From the NCBI GenBank assembly GCA_002731665.1, contig PCCJ01000011.1, positions 7,899 through 26,291 of the forward strand: a stretch of DNA of 18,393 nt, written 5' to 3'. The position numbers and the translations under genes are program-made. The DNA is from Actinomycetota bacterium (GTDB taxonomy: Bacteria > Actinomycetota > Acidimicrobiia > Acidimicrobiales > Poriferisodaliceae). The notes beneath the pieces were generated by a model. It made no database searches, was not told the origin of the DNA, and was given only the letters and a program-made list of their open reading frames with translations. Of the stretch, positions 1 through 6,483 are shown one piece after another; position 1 is the stretch's first letter; every line of letters begins with the position of its first letter.

Positions 1-671
1 AAATCTGGGCCAGGCAACAAGCTCACTAATTCGTCTACTGTCGGTTTCGGTCGACGGTTGTGGAGGATGTGCTTCACAACCGCCACCACTTCACTTATGT
101 TGTGCGGTGGCATATTGGTAGCCATGCCGACCGCTATTCCACTGGCACCATTTATGAGTAAGTTCGGCAACATTGCCGGAAGACATCCGGGCTCCTCGCG
201 CTCCCCGTCAAAATTCGGTTGGAAGTCAACTGTTTCCTCCTCAATGTCTTGCACCATCGCCATCGCAGCCTCCGTCAGGCGGGCTTCTGTATATCTATAG
301 GCTGCGGGAGGATCGTCGAGGCTTCCAAAATTGCCCTTTGGTGCAACCAATGGCACAGACATAGAAAATTTTTGACCCATTCGCACCATAGCTTCGTAGA
401 TCGCACCATCTCCGTGGGGGTGATACTTGCCCATGACTTCGCCTACCACTCCGGCAGATTTTCGAAAAGGAGTGCCAGGTCGAAGCCCTAGATCATTCAT
501 CACGAACAGAATTCTGCGTTGCACTGGTTTCAGTCCATCGCGCACATCTGGGATTGCACGGCTAGTGGTAACCGAAAGCGCATATGGCATGAAGGAATCG
601 CGCATTTCGTCATCGACTGCAATATCGATGATTTCCTTCGCAATTGATTCTGGGAGTTTCGGCCTAGCCAT
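1..671 (-). CDS. parC: DNA topoisomerase IV / gyrase subunit A (ParC-like), N-terminal part, cut by window edge
   Basis: This is the breakage-and-rejoining subunit of a type IIA topoisomerase, which passes duplex DNA through a transient double-strand break. The first 223 codons are visible; the rest lies beyond base 1. Translation from the ATG at 671-669 gives the conserved blocks of the family: [18 protein letters not shown] (about residues 38-55), [13 protein letters not shown] (77-89) and AYRYTEARL (124-132), in which Tyr127 is the DNA-attacking tyrosine. [12 protein letters not shown] and Glu93 in the quinolone-pocket helix look more like ParC than GyrA, so I favour topoisomerase IV; the C-terminal domain that would settle this is missing. 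The position equivalent to E. coli GyrA Ser83 is Gly89. The gene is divergent from the one at 951; its ribosome-binding site is weak (AGGA about 12 bases upstream). Confidence 0.93.
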   Translation of the reverse strand, partial: MARPKLPESIAKEIIDIAVDDEMRDSFMPYALSVTTSRAIPDVRDGLKPVQRRILFVMNDLGLRPGTPFRKSAGVVGEVMGKYHPHGDGAIYEAMVRMGQKFSMSVPLVAPKGNFGSLDDPPAAYRYTEARLTEAAMAMVQDIEEETVDFQPNFDGEREEPGCLPAMLPNLLINGASGIAVGMATNMPPHNISEVVAVVKHILHNRRPKPTVDELVSLLPGPD

Positions 672-950
672 AGTTCAAGGGGTCCTCATAGTTAAAAATT
701 CATCCACGACTTGTGAGAGTACGAGGCTGATGGGACAAAAGAGTGGCAATCAGAAGAGCAATTGAGGAGATCTAGTACCTTAAGTTTCTTAATAATTTGT
801 TTGTTGTTCGGAGAGTTAGCCGTTTAAATGCACAGTCGTGGCAGTTCTTCGCTATCGTTACCGATCGCGTGATTATCGCGTTCTCGGAGCATTTGTTTCG
901 AGCAAGACACACCCATTACCTACTCCCCTGCCGGAAGACCCGGAGCAACA
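672..950. promoter_or_regulatory. Divergent intergenic region between parC-like gene and the gene at 951
   Basis: These 279 bases separate two genes that read away from each other, so promoters for both must lie here or inside the coding starts. On the plus strand a clear GGAG ribosome-binding site sits at 942-945, five bases before the ATG at 951, and decides that start. A weak plus-strand promoter candidate is TTGTTG at 801-806 followed by an AT-rich TTTAAAT at 823-829. No convincing minus-strand promoter stood out. The one in-frame ORF here (797-982, plus) runs into the next gene in another frame and has no recognisable content. I see no RNA gene. Confidence 0.4.
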
Positions 951-2510
951 ATGAGCCGACGTATCGAGGTCGAGCTGACTAGTCAGCAAGACGACGGAAC
1001 CTGGACCTGGCGAGCCGCCGGCGCCAAGCAACCAAAGGGCACCTTAGATGCTGCCCTATTAGCCAAGGGCGCCGCTGTTGGCGATGTCGTGCGGGCAGAG
1101 GCCGATTTTGAGATTGATGGTATTTTTGTAACTGCTGTCACCCCACTAAAGTCTCGAAGCGGGCGACCTGCAGACAAAATATTAGAAATAATTCCTGGCA
1201 AACAAGATACGCCGGGTGTAACCACCCAGCTTGAGCGCAAGAACAAAGGTGGCCGAGGTCGGGACGGTGATGATAAAAAGCGTCGCGGTAAACCACGTTC
1301 AAATGACAACCGAAAAAATGGAGAAGACGCCAAAGACAAGGGTAACCGATCTAATAATCGCTCTGACAGAGGCAAACGAACAGACTCAGGTTCGAAGAGA
1401 CCCGCACGCAATAGAACAAATGATCGTGATCAAGCTTCAGAGCGGCCAAAAGTCAAGAAACTCCGTCCAGGCCGTGCCCACCGGAAACTCCTGATTGAGA
1501 GCCTTCCAGAAGAACAGCGGGTTATTGCAGAGCAAGTCGCTCGCGGTGGTATTGCTGCAGTAAGAACTGAAATTGATACTCAAAACAAGCGACTGCTTGA
1601 AGAGGGACAGCCAGTAGTCAAAGCAGATGCTTTGCTCGCATTAGCTGAAACCCTTGTACCACGAATCAAAATAGCCGAGTGGAGAGACCGCGCTGATGCG
1701 GTAGTCGCCGACTTGGACGAAGTTGATATACGCGATCTTCGAACGATTCTGGTCGCAGCTGACGATAATGCCCGCGACGATGAAAGTCGACAAATAGCGG
1801 AACGCATCCGCGAGGGGCTCCAAATCAGAGTAGAGAAAGCACAAACCGACTGGCATGCGGAACTTCGTGCGACATTGTCTGGGGATCGCATCGTACGTGC
1901 GTTGCGGCTCAGTTCCAGGCCGCCCAAAGCTGGTGCTCCACTTCCCCCAGATATTGCCGAGCAGCTCACGATGCAAGCCAATCAAGCACTTGGCGGTGAG
2001 GTCACTCAGCAGCGCTTGGCCATTGTCATCGAGGCTATTGCATTTTCTCCGATACGACCTTACATAGTTCTCGCAACGATGCCGGCTGAGCCCACGAAAG
2101 AACTGGTCGAGACAATACGCAAGGTGGCTGATCGAATTCCGGAAATCGCTAGTCGGTTTGGAATTGAACCATCTAAACCCGGTCGCGGAAAAGGTAGACG
2201 CAAAGGTCCTGGTAAGCCTAAACCTGAAGCACCTGAAGCGAATAACGAAGGTGCCGAAGCTGCGTCACCTAAAGCGATCGCTCCTAATGACGACGCTAGT
2301 TCAAACTTAGCTGAAACTCCTACGTCCGATCCGGTTAGCCCCGCTACTCATGGTCAAATAACAGACGATGTCGTTTCAGGCAAGACCAGCGCTGAATCAA
2401 CCGATCTAACGGCTACGCCAGCAACCCTGGACCAGGATGTTAATACTTTAAATACTGTCGAATCGACCGACGCTGAGACAGCTGAGGTCGAGAAAATTGA
2501 AGGGGCATAG
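951..2510 (+). CDS. Conserved-looking protein of unknown function, OB/TRAM-like N-terminus with charged disordered regions
   Basis: I do not recognise a named family. The 519 residues divide into four parts. Residues 1-80 are compact and strand-rich, with the spacing of a small OB- or TRAM-like barrel (WTWRAAGAKQPKGTL, then VGDVVRAEADFEIDGIFVTAV). Residues 95-170 are a low-complexity Lys/Arg/Asp/Asn linker. Residues 172-405 form a long helical domain beginning RPGRAHRKLLIESLPEEQR and containing AEWRDRADA. Residues 406-519 start basic (GRGKGRRKGPGKPKP) and end in an acidic Ala/Thr/Glu tail. The barrel plus basic linker suggests nucleic-acid or ribosome association, which is inference only. The start is supported by GGAG five bases before the ATG. 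The enoyl-CoA hydratase gene follows five bases after the stop, so they are probably cotranscribed. Confidence 0.85.
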   Translation: MSRRIEVELTSQQDDGTWTWRAAGAKQPKGTLDAALLAKGAAVGDVVRAEADFEIDGIFVTAVTPLKSRSGRPADKILEIIPGKQDTPGVTTQLERKNKGGRGRDGDDKKRRGKPRSNDNRKNGEDAKDKGNRSNNRSDRGKRTDSGSKRPARNRTNDRDQASERPKVKKLRPGRAHRKLLIESLPEEQRVIAEQVARGGIAAVRTEIDTQNKRLLEEGQPVVKADALLALAETLVPRIKIAEWRDRADAVVADLDEVDIRDLRTILVAADDNARDDESRQIAERIREGLQIRVEKAQTDWHAELRATLSGDRIVRALRLSSRPPKAGAPLPPDIAEQLTMQANQALGGEVTQQRLAIVIEAIAFSPIRPYIVLATMPAEPTKELVETIRKVADRIPEIASRFGIEPSKPGRGKGRRKGPGKPKPEAPEANNEGAEAASPKAIAPNDDASSNLAETPTSDPVSPATHGQITDDVVSGKTSAESTDLTATPATLDQDVNTLNTVESTDAETAEVEKIEGA

Positions 2511-2515
2511 GCAAC

Positions 2516-3274
2516 ATGGCTGTAAATTTTGAGACTCGTGGCCCAATTGCATTGTTTACCCTCGATCGTCCCGAAGCTCGCAATGCTGTTAACCATGAGG
2601 TCTCTCAGGAGCTTGAAGCACATTTGGATTCGTTCGAATCTGACCCGAATTTATGGGTCGGCATCCTTAAATCTGAGGGCAAAGTTTTCTGTGCAGGTGC
2701 AGATCTTAAGTCAGTTAGCCAGGGTAAGCGGATCGAAACAGACAAGGGCGGCTTTGCTGGTTTAGCTCGTTACCCGCGCACGAAACCATTGATAGCCGCT
2801 GTTGATGGAGCCGCTCTTGCGGGTGGTCTTGAGATCGTACTCTCTTGCGATTTAGTTGTTGCTTCATCATCAGCTCGTTTCGGGATACCCGAAGTAAAGC
2901 GTTCACTGATTGCTGGCGCAGGTGGATTATTTAGGCTTCCCGCGGCTATTGCGAAGAATGTCGCTATGGAACTAGCGTTAACTGGCGACCCTATCTCGGC
3001 GGAACGAGCATTTTCTCTAGGCCTTGTTAATGAACTCTGTCAGACGGGAACCGTTGTCGATACAGCTATTGCTCTTGCTCAACGAATAACTGCTAACGCC
3101 CCGATTGCAGTAAGAGAAAGTCGAGAAGTCATTCTCGAAACTCTCGGCGTTCCTGAAGCCGATGGTTGGGCAATTACTAAGGCTCACTTCCGCAATGTAG
3201 TCAAGACAGAAGATTTCAAAGAGGGTCCACTGGCTTTCGTCGAAAAGCGCGATCCTGTTTGGAAAGGTAGATAG
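2516..3274 (+). CDS. Enoyl-CoA hydratase/isomerase (crotonase family)
   Basis: A crotonase-fold enzyme of 252 residues, near the usual 255-265. Members add water to trans-2-enoyl-CoA in fatty-acid beta-oxidation or catalyse related acyl-CoA reactions. The substrate-binding and oxyanion-hole segments are present: FCAGADLKS (58-66) and AALAGGLEIVLSCD (99-112). Both glutamates used by true hydratases (rat mitochondrial Glu144 and Glu164) have counterparts, Glu126 in FGIPEVK and Glu152 in AMELALTGD, which favours hydratase activity over other crotonase reactions. The C-terminus carries the usual FKEGPLAFVEKRDPVWKG ending. The ATG lies five bases after the previous stop, with AAGGGG about 12 bases upstream inside the preceding gene. 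Which acyl chain it prefers cannot be read from the sequence. Confidence 0.93.
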   Translation: MAVNFETRGPIALFTLDRPEARNAVNHEVSQELEAHLDSFESDPNLWVGILKSEGKVFCAGADLKSVSQGKRIETDKGGFAGLARYPRTKPLIAAVDGAALAGGLEIVLSCDLVVASSSARFGIPEVKRSLIAGAGGLFRLPAAIAKNVAMELALTGDPISAERAFSLGLVNELCQTGTVVDTAIALAQRITANAPIAVRESREVILETLGVPEADGWAITKAHFRNVVKTEDFKEGPLAFVEKRDPVWKGR

Positions 3275-3279
3275 GAAAT

Positions 3280-3681
3280 TTAATAGGACATCGGTGGCTG
3301 AAGAGAGAACAAGAAATTTCGAGTTCTATCGTTCATCTCCAACCCATGAAGTTCCTCCAATTTGAAGAACTTAGCTTCTGCAGCATCATCTCCAGCTTTG
3401 AGGTTCGACGCGTTCGATACGCTACATCGTAAGTTAACGATCACATATCGATGTTCACCTAATTGCAAGTCGACCCAGCCCATCATTTCTTCAAATTTTC
3501 CTTCTAAATTACTCTCCTCCTTAAGCTCTCGCAGAGCGGCATGACGGATCGACTCACCCTTTTGAACTCGACCGCCTGGGAGAGACCAAAGTCCTTTCTC
3601 AGGTTCTGCACCTCTTCTAATAAGCAAAATCTTCTCTTCGCTGTACACAATGCTGCCAGCGCAGAGCTCCGGGCCGTGCAT
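3280..3681 (-). CDS. Nudix hydrolase (MutT-like)
   Basis: A compact 133-residue Nudix hydrolase that would cleave a nucleoside diphosphate linked to another group, with Mg2+ held by the Nudix helix. The Nudix box (GX5EX7REUXEEXGU) is visible as Gly37, Glu43, Arg51-Glu52 and Glu55-Glu56, with Asn58 where the final glycyl usually sits. The substrate could be an oxidised dNTP, ADP-ribose or another nucleotide; nothing outside the box decides this. The start follows the stop of the GNAT gene by four bases and has no clear ribosome-binding site, so coupled translation is likely. Its stop faces the stop of the enoyl-CoA hydratase gene with only five bases between them. Confidence 0.9.
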   Translation of the reverse strand: MHGPELCAGSIVYSEEKILLIRRGAEPEKGLWSLPGGRVQKGESIRHAALRELKEESNLEGKFEEMMGWVDLQLGEHRYVIVNLRCSVSNASNLKAGDDAAEAKFFKLEELHGLEMNDRTRNFLFSLQPPMSY

Positions 3682-3685
3682 TGAT

Positions 3686-4153
3686 TTACAGGGATCTATG
3701 AACCGTTAACAAGCGCGCTTTAAACCCGAAAGTTTCAAAGAAATTCTTTGTCTCTCGATTACCTGGTAACGCCATCGAGTCAATACCAACGCATTTTCGT
3801 TCGCTACACCAAGCGATTATAACGTTAATCAGAGCTTCCCCTAAACCAACGCTACGAGCCTCCGGGGTAACATAAATATCCGTAACCAGTCCTAAATATT
3901 CACCCGTTCGCAGTACTTCTACTTTCGCACGCGCATAACTTAGAACCGCTCCGTCTAGAGTGCCGACCCATATTTCTTCATCCGGACTAGCCATCGATGC
4001 TTCTAAAGATAAAACGTATGGAACGGTCGAGGTTTCGCGGCGACTCCATATATATCCCCCACGACCGTCTATCTGCTCTCGTACAGCTTCATCAGCCAAC
4101 TCTGCAATTATCAAAAGCTCCTCGGTAGTTGCAACTTTGGCTTGTTCTTCCAT
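3686..4153 (-). CDS. GNAT-family N-acetyltransferase
   Basis: A single-domain GNAT of 155 residues, which would transfer an acetyl group from acetyl-CoA to an amine. The acetyl-CoA-binding motif A is the strand LGLVTDIYVTPEARS followed by Arg100-Ser-Val-Gly-Leu-Gly105, matching R/Q-x-x-G-x-G/A. The family's closing segment is present as NRETKNFFETFGF, with the aromatic pair near the end, and HRSL at the terminus. The acceptor is unknown. Its ATG overlaps the stop of the ThyX-like gene by one base (TGATG), a typical reinitiation junction, and the Nudix gene follows after four bases. The three genes look like one operon. Confidence 0.9.
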   Translation of the reverse strand: MEEQAKVATTEELLIIAELADEAVREQIDGRGGYIWSRRETSTVPYVLSLEASMASPDEEIWVGTLDGAVLSYARAKVEVLRTGEYLGLVTDIYVTPEARSVGLGEALINVIIAWCSERKCVGIDSMALPGNRETKNFFETFGFKARLLTVHRSL

Positions 4154-5757
4154 CAGATTCTATTTTCGCGACGGTCTTCTAGCGAGCGTTCAGACTGTAA
4201 TCGACCTTCTTCTGCTGCCGTAAGATCCATGAACTTGAACATTCCAGATACGATATTATGGCCAGCTACATTACCTATTTGTCGGTACATAGCCTGTGCA
4301 ACACGACGATAATTTGGGTGCCCTTGCGGCTGGCTACGCAGCTCAAGCATATGAAGTGCTTCACGTGCATTGAATTGCATCACGTACCTAATCCGATAGG
4401 CCATAGAGACTGCGTACGAGGCTTGCTCCGGGAATGCCTCTCTCATCACTTCGTATAGGTCCTTTGACCGCTCTAATGCACTGACATATTTATCAGTGAG
4501 TCCGCACTCTTTGATATCCTCTGGCACCTCATATCCGTGATACGGCGTCAAGGATTGCCAATCTATTGTTAGTAGGCGATGGCGTTGCATATCGCGAAAG
4601 CCACCATAATCTGAGAGGATGTCAAAGCGATAATCAAGCCGTTCAAGCGCACGACCCGGACGATGCCGCCGATTGCTCCGGTCCCCCACATAGCTTTTAG
4701 CTAAGCTATATTTCTCATCGCTACTCATTCTGTCAACAACTGAGATCAGCTGCGCTTCGCCCAATTGGCTCTGCGAGTACAACATCGCCGCCAACATTTT
4801 TCGCTCTCCGTCTGGATCCCAATCTATTAAGCTGACCTCATCGACACTTGTGGGCTCTATCTCCTTTAGCAATTCAATCGAAGTAGAAGCCACGGCCTCG
4901 CGGTTTTTTGCCATGTATCTAGACCAGGCGATGCCTCTGTCTTCGAGATCTACCCTTCTCAAGAATGATGGAATAACCTTTCGCAATTCCCTGAGCATCA
5001 TCTCGGAGTAGGCTCTAGCTTCCGGTAGCGGATGAGAGCGCATCCGCAATAAGAGTGCCTCATATCCTTGACCCGTTCCATAAATTCCTACGTTGGACAA
5101 GCTTGCAGCAGGCAACAGGCCTCGGACGGCATCAAAGGATTTTGCACGAATAGTCTGTCGATAAGCCAGGTCTCCGACTTCATTACTTTGCGGCGTAGCG
5201 AGCTTATAGAACTCCTGCATTTCCGGAACGAGCTGGGCATACCGGTCGAAGATGCGATCAATATCGCCCACATAGCGGGTACCGAGGTTCGATGCAAGGA
5301 CGTCGGGATCTCGGTGGTACCGGTACCTGCCGTCCAATCGTCTGTCATAACTCAAATATCGGGTTGACTGCTCTAGATAGGACATCAATCTGCCCCGCTC
5401 AAGAATCTTTGTAAGGAGATTAGATGATTGTTCACATGCCAGATGAACTCCACCCAACTGAGCTACCGAGTCATCTCCGTACTCTACAAATACTCTCTGA
5501 TAAAGCTCTTCTGCTTTGGCGAGCCCGACAGTTGCATCAATGGAATGATCCCCGGATATGTCTAGGTCATCAACGAATTCGTCTAGAAATAGTCGCCGTA
5601 AGCTCTTATGTGTTCGACTATAACGTGCGAACAGCGCACCCTTTACGACTTCGGGTAAATTAACCAAAGCGAATACTGGTTGATCCAAATTCGTGAAATA
5701 TCGACGTAGCACATCTTCTTCATCTGATGAGAAAGTTTCTGATGCGTAGTTATTCAC
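4153..5757 (-). CDS. Tandem ThyX-like protein (two flavin-dependent thymidylate synthase-type domains)
   Basis: The 534 residues read as two successive ThyX-like domains; a normal ThyX has one domain of about 220-250 residues. ThyX makes dTMP from dUMP using FAD and methylene-tetrahydrofolate. The signature RHRX7S appears in degraded form in the first half (Arg121-Gly-Arg123, seven residues, Ser131, then TRY) and intact in the second (Arg392-His-Arg394, seven residues, Ser402). The second half also has Arg465 in FNAREALHMLELR, matching the dUMP-contacting Arg199 of M. tuberculosis ThyX by my alignment; the first half (GTGQGYEALLLRMR) appears to lack it. The protein could be a pseudo-dimer with one working site or a repurposed relative. 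It starts at GTG, with a weak upstream TTGGA; upstream lie TTGG/CCAA inverted repeats. Confidence 0.82.
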   Translation of the reverse strand: MNNYASETFSSDEEDVLRRYFTNLDQPVFALVNLPEVVKGALFARYSRTHKSLRRLFLDEFVDDLDISGDHSIDATVGLAKAEELYQRVFVEYGDDSVAQLGGVHLACEQSSNLLTKILERGRLMSYLEQSTRYLSYDRRLDGRYRYHRDPDVLASNLGTRYVGDIDRIFDRYAQLVPEMQEFYKLATPQSNEVGDLAYRQTIRAKSFDAVRGLLPAASLSNVGIYGTGQGYEALLLRMRSHPLPEARAYSEMMLRELRKVIPSFLRRVDLEDRGIAWSRYMAKNREAVASTSIELLKEIEPTSVDEVSLIDWDPDGERKMLAAMLYSQSQLGEAQLISVVDRMSSDEKYSLAKSYVGDRSNRRHRPGRALERLDYRFDILSDYGGFRDMQRHRLLTIDWQSLTPYHGYEVPEDIKECGLTDKYVSALERSKDLYEVMREAFPEQASYAVSMAYRIRYVMQFNAREALHMLELRSQPQGHPNYRRVAQAMYRQIGNVAGHNIVSGMFKFMDLTAAEEGRLQSERSLEDRRENRI

Positions 5758-5766
5758 AGCCTAAAT

Positions 5767-5792
5767 CCAAGGGTTTTGGTTCGAGTTCCAAA
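5767..5792 (-). promoter_or_regulatory. Interleaved TTGG/CCAA inverted repeats upstream of the ThyX-like gene
   Basis: Three copies of the same 4-base half-site alternate in orientation. On the plus strand CCAA (5767-5770), five bases, TTGG (5776-5779), eight bases, CCAA (5788-5791) lie 10-35 bases before the GTG start at 5757. The second and third extend to TTTGG/CCAAA. The middle copy can pair with either neighbour, so two mutually exclusive hairpins could form in the leader RNA, or the sites may be an operator. The stems are short and this could be chance. Confidence 0.25.
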
Positions 5793-5841
5793 TCGTAGAA
5801 GGTTTCGGAGCCTTAGCGGAGGACCCTCAACGAGTCATCTA

Positions 5842-5862
5842 CAAAATACCGAAATAATCGGC
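5842..5862 (-). terminator. Weak rho-independent terminator candidate after the YegS-like gene
   Basis: Seven bases after the TAG stop of the gene ending at 5869, the minus strand reads GCCGA, loop TTATT, TCGGT, then ATTTTGT. The stem is four perfect pairs with one G-T pair at its base, followed by a broken T tract. It sits exactly where the tat/helicase operon would end and the ThyX-like transcription unit begin, but the stem is too short for a confident call. Confidence 0.35.
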
Positions 5863-5868
5863 TTGAAG

Positions 5869-6483
5869 CTAGAAAACTACAGTCAAGGCGTCAGGTAAAA
5901 CTTGAACATTAACAGCCTTAAAATTACCGACTTTCTGGCCATCTAGATACACGTGACTTAGAGCACCAGCCATAGTGGACCAAGCCGACTTCTGAGATAC
6001 CTTAATTTTCGGATGCGGAATATGATCTCCTGTGCGAATCCGTTGGCGAGCCATAACCCGCTGACCGAATGGCAACGATCCTTCGATTATGTCAACCTTA
6101 CCGTCGTTAGGGTGAGCTCGAGGCGCTACGCGCCAAGGGCCAATCCATTCACTATTCATAACGGCTACTGTCCTTCCAGACCACAGTCGGTTCCTAATCA
6201 ACATGTGTGAACAAAACCAGTTGGTCCGTTCATCCAGCCGCACTTCTACTAAATCGATGGTAACCGTCTGAGCTTTTTCGCTTTTGAGCCGATTGATACC
6301 ACCTATAGGAGCACCCACAGCGCGCCATAAGTCACCGTTTAATAGACCAAAGACTGGAAGCGTTGTATCAGTGCGCATGCATTCCAGAACTACGTTACGT
6401 AACTCACTATCAGACTTTATAGCCACACCGGATTCAGGTAATGCGCCTAACTCACCCCACGGCTCACCATTTCTTATAGTCAC
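5869..6483 (-). CDS. Protein resembling the C-terminal domain of YegS/diacylglycerol-kinase-type lipid kinases, catalytic half absent
   Basis: The 204 residues resemble the C-terminal beta-sandwich domain of the DagK/YegS/sphingosine-kinase superfamily: VAPRAHPNDGKVDIIEG (about 123-139) matches the conserved AP-x-A-x-DG-x-L-D segment, then a GDHIPHPKIKV stretch, VYLDGQKVG and the closing VLPDALTVV. The N-terminal Rossmann-like domain with its GGDGT nucleotide loop is not there; the nearest thing is GLLNGDLWRAVG at about 46-57. Full-length kinases of this family have about 290-320 residues. It is therefore either a stand-alone accessory domain or a relative without kinase activity. It starts at GTG, overlapping the helicase stop by four bases (GTGA), so the two are translationally coupled. 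Family assignment is by recalled motif pattern, not a search. Confidence 0.6.
   Translation of the reverse strand: MTIRNGEPWGELGALPESGVAIKSDSELRNVVLECMRTDTTLPVFGLLNGDLWRAVGAPIGGINRLKSEKAQTVTIDLVEVRLDERTNWFCSHMLIRNRLWSGRTVAVMNSEWIGPWRVAPRAHPNDGKVDIIEGSLPFGQRVMARQRIRTGDHIPHPKIKVSQKSAWSTMAGALSHVYLDGQKVGNFKAVNVQVLPDALTVVF

Noticed and set aside
797..982. 61-codon plus-strand open frame in the divergent intergenic region
   Set aside because: No ribosome-binding site or recognisable motif, and it overlaps the better supported start at 951 in another frame.
983..1411. Long minus-strand open frame opposite the gene at 951
   Set aside because: It lies antisense to the charged linker, is rich in Ser/Arg/Leu as expected for a complement of that composition, and has no recognisable domain.
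5775..5792. T-arm-like sequence (TTTGG, TTCGAGTT, CCAAA) suggesting a tRNA
   Set aside because: The loop has eight bases instead of seven, no anticodon arm or acceptor stem fits, and a plus-strand tRNA would have to lie within the ThyX-like coding region.
5808..5818. Short AAGG/CCTT hairpin region (about 5800-5818) as a regulatory RNA element
   Set aside because: Four to five base pairs around a six- to eight-base loop with no supporting context; not distinguishable from chance.
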